DNA of 8,593 bases from Pseudomonadota bacterium (lineage in GTDB: Bacteria; Pseudomonadota; Alphaproteobacteria; Rhodospirillales; Magnetospirillaceae). A model generated the notes under the pieces. It saw only the letters and a program-made list of their open reading frames with translations. It searched no databases and was not told the DNA's origin. Shown one piece after another: positions 4,685 through 8,593 of this stretch; positions within the stretch are counted from its first letter, which is position 1, and each line of letters starts with the position of its first letter. The stretch spans positions 1 through 8,593 of the forward strand of contig JAEZFE010000217.1 in NCBI GenBank assembly GCA_023437865.1, in the 5' to 3' direction. Position numbers and translations under genes: made by a program.

Positions 4685-5142
4685 CAGATCAACTCCACCA
4701 CCATGCGCGCACCATCGGTCAGACGCGCCAGCGCCTCCGCCGATTGCTGCAGGTAGGTTTCGGCGGTGTCTTCCAGCGTGTCGGCGCGGGCGTGGCCGGA
4801 TTTGGTGCTGTCGTAATCCCGCGTGGTGCCCAGCAACTGGGCGCGCACGCGTGCGAACACCGCGGTGCGGTAGAGGATCACTTTCTCGGACGTGTCGCCG
4901 TATTGCGGCGCCGGAACATCGGAGAGGCGGGCGGCGGTCTGGGTGGCGCGCCACGCTTTGATGCTGTTGTTCACCTCGATCATGGCCGCCTGCATGACCT
5001 CGTCCAGGCGGACGGTGGTGAACACGTCGCCATGGCCGGTGCGGGCCTTGAAGTCGTCCACGTCCAGATCTGGATACCAGCCGTCATTGGCGACGGTGGC
5101 CGGTGTGGCGGCGGGGTTGGTGGACGGGATGAAATCGGTCAT
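4684..5142 (-). CDS. L: Head completion/stabilisation protein L
   Basis: The product is 152 aa, compared with about 169 aa for P2 gpL. Signature stretches are WYPDLDVDDFKARTG (about residues 22-36), the helix VRLDEVMQAAMIEVNNSIKAWRATQ, then LYRTAVFARVRAQLLGTTRDYDSTKSGHARADTLEDTAETYLQQS, which is diagnostic of the family. gpL completes the filled head at the portal vertex before tail joining. The ATG at 5142 (MTDFIPSTN) is preferred over an upstream in-frame ATG at 5334, because that extension overlaps M and is low-complexity; AGGTG lies 8 bases upstream. The 125-bp gap before it (5143-5267) is the only sizeable untranslated interval within the operon. Confidence 0.94.
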   Translation of the reverse strand: MTDFIPSTNPAATPATVANDGWYPDLDVDDFKARTGHGDVFTTVRLDEVMQAAMIEVNNSIKAWRATQTAARLSDVPAPQYGDTSEKVILYRTAVFARVRAQLLGTTRDYDSTKSGHARADTLEDTAETYLQQSAEALARLTDGARMVVELI

Positions 5143-5198
5143 GTCGGCGGCACCTGGAAGAGCTGGCGGCGACGGCGGGTTGGGGGTTGGATCGTCAT
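5139..5198 (-). other. Possible 19-codon leader peptide in the M-L gap
   Basis: An ATG at 5198 opens a frame of 19 codons, MTIQPPTRRRRQLFQVPPT, whose TGA overlaps the ATG of L as ATGA (5142-5139). A GGAG motif is present but about 12 bases from the ATG, which is long. This could couple ribosomes into L, or it may be a chance open frame in GC-rich DNA. Its Arg run and Pro content are unlike any family I know. Confidence 0.2.
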
Positions 5199-5267
5199 GT
5201 TGGAGACGTGCTCCGCAAGGTTGGGTCCGCTCCCTTCCCCGCGCCGTCGCCGCGCCGGGGGGGCCGG

Positions 5268-5924
5268 TTACGGCTCGGTCTGTTTGGGCTCGAGAGCCTT
5301 CTTCAGCCGGGCCAGCTCGGTCTTGACCCCGCAACTGGGGTCAAGGGTAAGGGCGGTTTCCAGGTGCATGGCGGCCTGCTTGGTGTCCGCGTCCTTGAGG
5401 ATGCGGCCCAGGGCCTTGTGGGCCTTGGCGCGGACTTCGTCCGGCATGTCGCAGGCTTCGGTCAGCTCCAGCGCCGCCACCAGCGGCTCGGCCAGGGCGT
5501 CCATGGGCTCGGCCGCCGTCAGCGCGGTGTCGGCGATTTCCTCGACCAGCGTGGTGGGCAGATCGCGGGCCAAATGCGCCGGCATGGACAGGCCGTGCCG
5601 GATGCCGTAGGCGGCGATGTCCAGCGCGCCGTCCCAATCGCCCACGTCCAGCCGCCACAGCATCACCGTGGTGACCACGTCGTCCTGGCCACCGCTGCCG
5701 GCGACCAGCACGCCGTCGATATACGGCGCGTAGTCGGGCAGCATGCCGCGCTTGGCCTCGATCTTGGCCGAACGCGACTGAATGGTCTTCAAATGGGCCT
5801 GATGCATCCGCAGCAGGGCGGCTGTGCGTTCGGCCATGGTGCCGGTGGCGGGGGCGCCGTGACCGGCGGCCTGCATTTCGCGGGCCGCCGTCACGCGCTG
5901 GAAGTGGGCGCGGGCAATGGACAT
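5268..5924 (-). CDS. M: Terminase small (endonuclease) subunit M
   Basis: The product is 218 aa, somewhat shorter than P2 gpM (about 247 aa). The family core is clear: MLPDYAPYIDGVLVAGSGGQDDVVTTVMLWRLDVGDWDGALDIAAYGIRHGLSMPAHLARDLPTTLVEEIAD in residues of roughly 60-133 (quoted from its key blocks LPDYAPYIDGV, QDDVVTTVMLWRLDVGDW and RHGLSMP). The C-terminal third resembles a helical repeat (AKAHKALGRILKDADTKQAAMHLETAL). In P2 gpM provides the nuclease that cuts at cos, in complex with ATPase gpP. N ends 7 bp upstream, and GGGAG over the N stop can serve as ribosome binding site for the ATG at 5924. Confidence 0.95.
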   Translation of the reverse strand: MSIARAHFQRVTAAREMQAAGHGAPATGTMAERTAALLRMHQAHLKTIQSRSAKIEAKRGMLPDYAPYIDGVLVAGSGGQDDVVTTVMLWRLDVGDWDGALDIAAYGIRHGLSMPAHLARDLPTTLVEEIADTALTAAEPMDALAEPLVAALELTEACDMPDEVRAKAHKALGRILKDADTKQAAMHLETALTLDPSCGVKTELARLKKALEPKQTEP

Positions 5925-5930
5925 GGGCGC

Positions 5931-6965
5931 TTACTCCCAGCCGCCGGCGCCGGCGTTGGCGGCGGGGTTCCAGGTCAGGATGCCGTCGATCAGGGCGCAG
6001 GCGCTCAGATCCTCGATGACGTAGGCCTCGTTGACCGACAGGAAGTCCACGATGCGGTCGCGTTGCGGCTGATCCTGGATCATCCGGCGGTGGCTGCCCT
6101 TCTGCCAATAGATGGACAGGTTCTTGGGGTTGGTGATCAGCAGCGAATTCACCGGGAAGAACGGCACGCACAGCACCTTGCGGTTGCCCAGCGTGATGTT
6201 CGCCAGCAGGGTGGCGAGCGCGTTCTTCTCGGTCGGCTTGTCGGTGTCGGACGAATTCAGCAGCGCGAGATACTTCTCGTTCAGCAGGTCTTCCGAGCAG
6301 ATGACCACAAGGCCGCTGTCCTGGCGGTGCCAGGCGGCGATCAGGTTGTTGACGGCGTCGAACACGGCGGCGTCGTAGTTGCGGTAATCGGCACCGTCGG
6401 CGGTGCCGATCTTGATGCCGTTCAGGCGGCGCGCGGGGGCCTGTTCGCGGATGACCTGGAGCCACCCCTTATTGACGTCCTGAAGCATCGGATTGGCGTT
6501 CAGGTCGGTGTCGGCCGCCGCGCTGGTGCCGTTCCACCCGATAGTCAGGCGGTCGCGCGCCACCTGTTCGGTGGTGATGTCGCGCAGCATGGTCTGGAAC
6601 TCGGGGAATTCCGCCCAGGCGTCCATGGTGGCGTAGGACACGAAGGTGTCGAAGTCGGTCTTGTGGACCTCGTATTCGCTGCCCTCCATGGACTTGATGT
6701 CGCGCGGCTCGCGGTCCTTGGTGCTGGTGTCGGTGCGGCCGGCAGCCGGCTTACCGGCGCCCAGGCGCAGAGCGCGACCCTTCTGCAGGGTGACCGGGAC
6801 GACGTTCACGCGGCCCAGGAAGTCGGCCTTTTCCTGCACCTTCTTCTCCAGCGTCTGTTCGACGCTGGGGGCGATGGTGAACTGTTCGGTGGCGCTGGAG
6901 ACGCCGTTCAGCAGCGCGATTTGCGAGGTATAGCCCAGCAGGGCCTTGCGGGTGGTGGCGTTCAT
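5931..6965 (-). CDS. N: Major capsid protein N
   Basis: The product is 344 aa (P2 gpN 357 aa), the HK97-fold shell protein. Diagnostic blocks include FTIAPSVEQTLEKKVQEKADFLGRVNVVPV (about 29-58), GSEYEVHKTDFDTFVSYATMDAWAEF, RDRLTIGWNGTSAAADTD, LLATLLANI-type helices, VPFFPVNSLLITNPKNLSIYWQKGSHRR and the C-terminal VNEAYVIEDLSACALIDG. In P2 about 31 N-terminal residues are removed by the gpO protease; the aligned point here is near F29-T30 (from memory of the P2 sequence). The ATG lies 3 bp after the stop of O; no strong ribosome binding site is visible, so translation is probably coupled to O. Confidence 0.96.
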   Translation of the reverse strand: MNATTRKALLGYTSQIALLNGVSSATEQFTIAPSVEQTLEKKVQEKADFLGRVNVVPVTLQKGRALRLGAGKPAAGRTDTSTKDREPRDIKSMEGSEYEVHKTDFDTFVSYATMDAWAEFPEFQTMLRDITTEQVARDRLTIGWNGTSAAADTDLNANPMLQDVNKGWLQVIREQAPARRLNGIKIGTADGADYRNYDAAVFDAVNNLIAAWHRQDSGLVVICSEDLLNEKYLALLNSSDTDKPTEKNALATLLANITLGNRKVLCVPFFPVNSLLITNPKNLSIYWQKGSHRRMIQDQPQRDRIVDFLSVNEAYVIEDLSACALIDGILTWNPAANAGAGGWE

Positions 6966-6968
6966 CGA

Positions 6969-7748
6969 TCAGCAATCCGTCTGGTTGGCGTCGGCGCCGC
7001 TGGCCTGGGGGCGCTGCGGCGAATTGGGGGTCAGCGACAGCTTGGTGGTGAGCTCGCCCAGGTCGGTGCTGAGCTTGGCCAGCTTGTCGGCCACGTCCTT
7101 GACCGCGTCGGCGCTGGCGAAGCTGGCGGCCTTGGCCTTGAGCTCGCTCAACTCGCCGGCGACCACGGTCACGGCCTCTTCGTGCTGGGACAGGCGCTGA
7201 TCGCTGGCCTTACCCTTGCCGAACAGCTCCTTGACGCGTTCAGCGAGGGAGGGGCCGTTGTCCTTGGGCTCGTCCAACTCGAAGTCGGAGGCGAAGGCGG
7301 CGGAATAGAGGTTGTTCTTGACCTTGTCCGGTGCCTTGACGGCGGCGAAGGCCAGCATTTCGGTGCCGAGTGACGCGGGGGTGTCGGTTGCGGCCAGGCC
7401 GGCCAGATAGGCCTTGCCGGTGCCGGCGAAGTTGGGCGCGATCTCGATGGACCAATAGGCCTTCTGGCCGTCCTTCTTCAGCTTGATCAGGTCGGGGGAT
7501 GCGTCGATCTGGGCCAGCAGCACGCGGGTGCCGTTCTCGCCGTCCTCGGCCTTGACCGCCAGCACGTCGCCATAGGCCTTGAACATGCTGTCCGGGTACA
7601 TGGACAGGAAGTGTTCCAGGTTGACGCGGGCGCCGTAGACCTTGGGGTTGTAGGTGGCCGCCATCTCATCGATCTGGGCCGGGCTGATCTCGCGGCCGTC
7701 GATGGTCCGTCCGGACTGGGCCACGCGGAAAAACTTGGTGATGGGCAT
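6969..7748 (-). CDS. O: Capsid scaffolding protein and maturation protease O
   Basis: The product is 259 aa (P2 gpO 284 aa). gpO is an internal scaffold with an N-terminal serine protease that processes itself and the capsid protein. The N-terminal half matches the family: MPITKFFRVAQSGRTIDGREI, NPKVYGARVNLEHF, QKAYWSIEIAPNFAGTGKAYLAGLAATDTPASLGTE in key blocks. P2 catalytic residues D19, H48 and S107 correspond best to D17, H46 and S100 (in YWSIE). The C-terminal half is a charged coiled coil (about residues 160-235: LAERVKELFGKGK, then VAGELSELKAKAASF and DKLAKLSTDLGEL), the scaffold part. The ATG at 7748 has AAAGGA 10 bases upstream, and the gene heads the main late operon below the operator at 7831-7863. 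Confidence 0.95.
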   Translation of the reverse strand: MPITKFFRVAQSGRTIDGREISPAQIDEMAATYNPKVYGARVNLEHFLSMYPDSMFKAYGDVLAVKAEDGENGTRVLLAQIDASPDLIKLKKDGQKAYWSIEIAPNFAGTGKAYLAGLAATDTPASLGTEMLAFAAVKAPDKVKNNLYSAAFASDFELDEPKDNGPSLAERVKELFGKGKASDQRLSQHEEAVTVVAGELSELKAKAASFASADAVKDVADKLAKLSTDLGELTTKLSLTPNSPQRPQASGADANQTDC

Positions 7749-7779
7749 TGCGCTCGGGTCCTTTGGGGGCGGCGGGGGT

Positions 7780-7796
7780 GCCTGATGTGGTCAGGC
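7780..7796. other. Short hairpin in the O leader/promoter region
   Basis: GCCTGA (7780-7785) and TCAGGC (7791-7796) form a perfect 6-bp stem with a 5-base loop. It lies between the late operator and the O ribosome binding site, where the O transcript would start if the activator works about 55 bp away. No T-run follows, so a terminator is unlikely. It may be a small operator or an mRNA 5' stem; chance is possible. Confidence 0.35.
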
Positions 7797-7812
7797 TGGA
7801 CCGCGTGCGCCG

Positions 7813-7874
7813 GACCCCGCAAACCAGGGCGGGTTAGTTACCGGGGTTTCTAACCCTGGCGCGCGTGCGGGGTC
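7813..7874. promoter_or_regulatory. Putative divergent late operator between O and P (copy 2 of the repeat)
   Basis: The core is GGGTTAG (7831-7837), 12 bp, then CTAACCC (7850-7856): a perfect dyad. Positions 7831-7863 match the V-upstream copy at 30 of 33 bases and in the same orientation. The outer flanks add more symmetry: GACCCCGC (7813-7820) pairs with GCGGGGTC (7867-7874), and CCAGGG (7824-7829) with CCCTGG (7854-7859). P2 has divergent late promoters at this very place, activated by Ogr-type proteins at N12-spaced dyads. The centre is about 58 bp from the P start and 95 bp from the O start. I read it as the shared late activator site; which protein binds is not in the window. Confidence 0.65.
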
Positions 7875-7891
7875 TGTGGGGCGCCCCACAG
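7874..7891. promoter_or_regulatory. Perfect 18-bp palindrome just before P
   Basis: CTGTGGGGCGCCCCACAG is a perfect palindrome ending 9 bp before the P start codon, where the core of a P promoter or its leader would lie. Long perfect palindromes of this kind are often protein-binding sites; in mRNA it would be a stem without loop. It abuts the outer arm of the late operator. A role as repressor site or in cos recognition is conceivable but not shown. Confidence 0.45.
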
Positions 7892-7900
7892 GCTGTGCCC

Positions 7901-8593
7901 ATGATCGACGCCTCCGAAGACAAGCGCCTGAGGGCCCGCAACCTGTTTTTCCAGGGTTATACCGTCGCGGAGATCGCGCGGGATCTGGTGCTGCCCTACG
8001 GCACCGTCGATGCCTGGAAGCGGCGCGACGAATGGGAAAAGGCGCCCACGGTGCTGCGCATCGAGGCGACCATCGAGGCGCGCCTGGCCCGGCTGATCGC
8101 CAAGGACGTCAAGACCGCCAGCGACTTCGCCGAGATCGATTTCCTGGGCAAGCAGCTGGAGCGGACGGCGCGCATCCAGCGCTATGGCGACAGCGGGCGC
8201 GAAGGCGATCTGAACCCGAATATCGGTGAGCGCGAGAAGAAGCGCTCCGACAGGCTGAAAAAGCGGAAGGAAGAAAAGAACTTCCTGACCGAAGACCAGG
8301 TCGCGGCGCTGGTCCAGGCGTTCGAAGACGGCCTGTTCGACTACCAGCGCAAATGGCTGGATGCCAAGAAGCACCGCACGCGAGGCATCCTCAAGTCGCG
8401 CCAGATCGGCGCCACGTGGTATTTCGCCCGGGAAGCGCTGATCGACGCCATCCAGACCGGCGACAACCAGATTTTCCTGTCGGCGTCTAAGGCCCAGGCC
8501 CACGTTTTCCGCGAATACATCGTCCAGTTCGTCAAGGACGTGACGGGTGTCCTGTTGAAGGGCGACACCATCACCCTGTGGAACGGGGCGACG
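7901..8593 (+). CDS. P: Terminase large (ATPase) subunit P, N-terminal part
   Basis: The frame is open from the ATG at 7901 to the right edge: 231 codons of a protein that is about 590 aa in P2. It powers DNA packaging into the prohead and partners with gpM. The N-terminal 45 residues form a helix-turn-helix (ARNLFFQGYTVAEIARDL, then LPYGTVDAWKRRDEW) typical of phage terminase DNA-binding domains. A very basic linker follows (KKRSDRLKKRKEEKN, about 112-127). The ATPase domain begins at FDYQRKWL; its Walker A-like motif is LKSRQIGATWYFA (K165), the deviant form characteristic of P2 gpP. FLSASKAQAHVFREYI follows. It is divergent from O. No good Shine-Dalgarno precedes the ATG; the start is chosen because the HTH needs it and it matches the family. 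Confidence 0.95.
   Translation, partial: MIDASEDKRLRARNLFFQGYTVAEIARDLVLPYGTVDAWKRRDEWEKAPTVLRIEATIEARLARLIAKDVKTASDFAEIDFLGKQLERTARIQRYGDSGREGDLNPNIGEREKKRSDRLKKRKEEKNFLTEDQVAALVQAFEDGLFDYQRKWLDAKKHRTRGILKSRQIGATWYFAREALIDAIQTGDNQIFLSASKAQAHVFREYIVQFVKDVTGVLLKGDTITLWNGAT

Noticed and set aside
5143..5334. 64-codon N-terminal extension of L to an ATG at 5334
   Set aside because: It overlaps the 3' end of M and is Pro/Arg/Gly-rich; the family start is MTDF at 5142.
5187..7373. A 728-codon open frame on the plus strand
   Set aside because: It is antisense to M, N and O, is Gly/Gln/His/Arg-rich, has no family pattern and arises from GC-heavy third positions on the true coding strand.
7850..8503. 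A 217-codon open frame on the minus strand, starting opposite P
   Set aside because: It lies antisense to the clearly identified terminase P and has low-complexity composition; P carries the HTH and Walker A motifs.
1..8593. CRISPR arrays, tRNA genes, insertion sequences or attachment sites
   Set aside because: No regularly spaced repeats beyond the two operator pairs described, no cloverleaf-like sequence, no transposase and no flanking duplications were seen.

Overview
The window is a block of a P2-like (Peduoviridae-type) prophage or phage genome. The DNA is GC-rich with GC-heavy third codon positions, and the variants of the P2 proteins look like those I associate with alphaproteobacteria (Magnetospirillum/Rhodospirillales-like). 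That host guess is inference; no host gene or attachment site lies inside the window.

The layout, read on the minus strand from high to low coordinates, follows P2 late-gene order: capsid scaffold/protease O, major capsid N, terminase small subunit M, head completion L, tail protein X, holin, SAR endolysin, spanins Rz with Rz1 nested inside it, tail completion R, a 101-aa unknown, tail completion S, a 123-aa membrane protein of unknown function, and a 65-aa unknown. Most junctions are ATGA/TGATG overlaps or gaps of a few bases, so positions 7748 to 1463 look like one transcription unit. Upstream and divergent on the plus strand, terminase large subunit P starts at 7901 and runs off the right edge. 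A second late block on the minus strand, V then W (baseplate), starts at 679 and runs off the left edge.

Between the two late blocks, on the opposite strand, sits a RelE-like toxin and XRE antitoxin pair (855-1428). It has its own twin palindromic operators (777-827) and is closed by a hairpin that can terminate from both sides (1436-1459). It looks like an inserted 'moron' cargo unit.

The main regulatory observation is a 33-bp near-identical repeat (30/33) at 725-757 and 7831-7863. One copy lies upstream of V; the other lies in the divergent O/P gap. Each contains a dyad GTTAG-N12-CTAAC (the V copy has CCAAC on the right). The 12-bp spacing and the placement match the Ogr/Delta late-activator sites of P2 (TGT-N12-ACA), so I read them as this phage's late-gene operators with a different half-site. 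V and P start at nearly the same distance from their operator and lack a good ribosome binding site, which suggests very short leaders. No tRNA, rRNA, CRISPR array or insertion sequence was seen.
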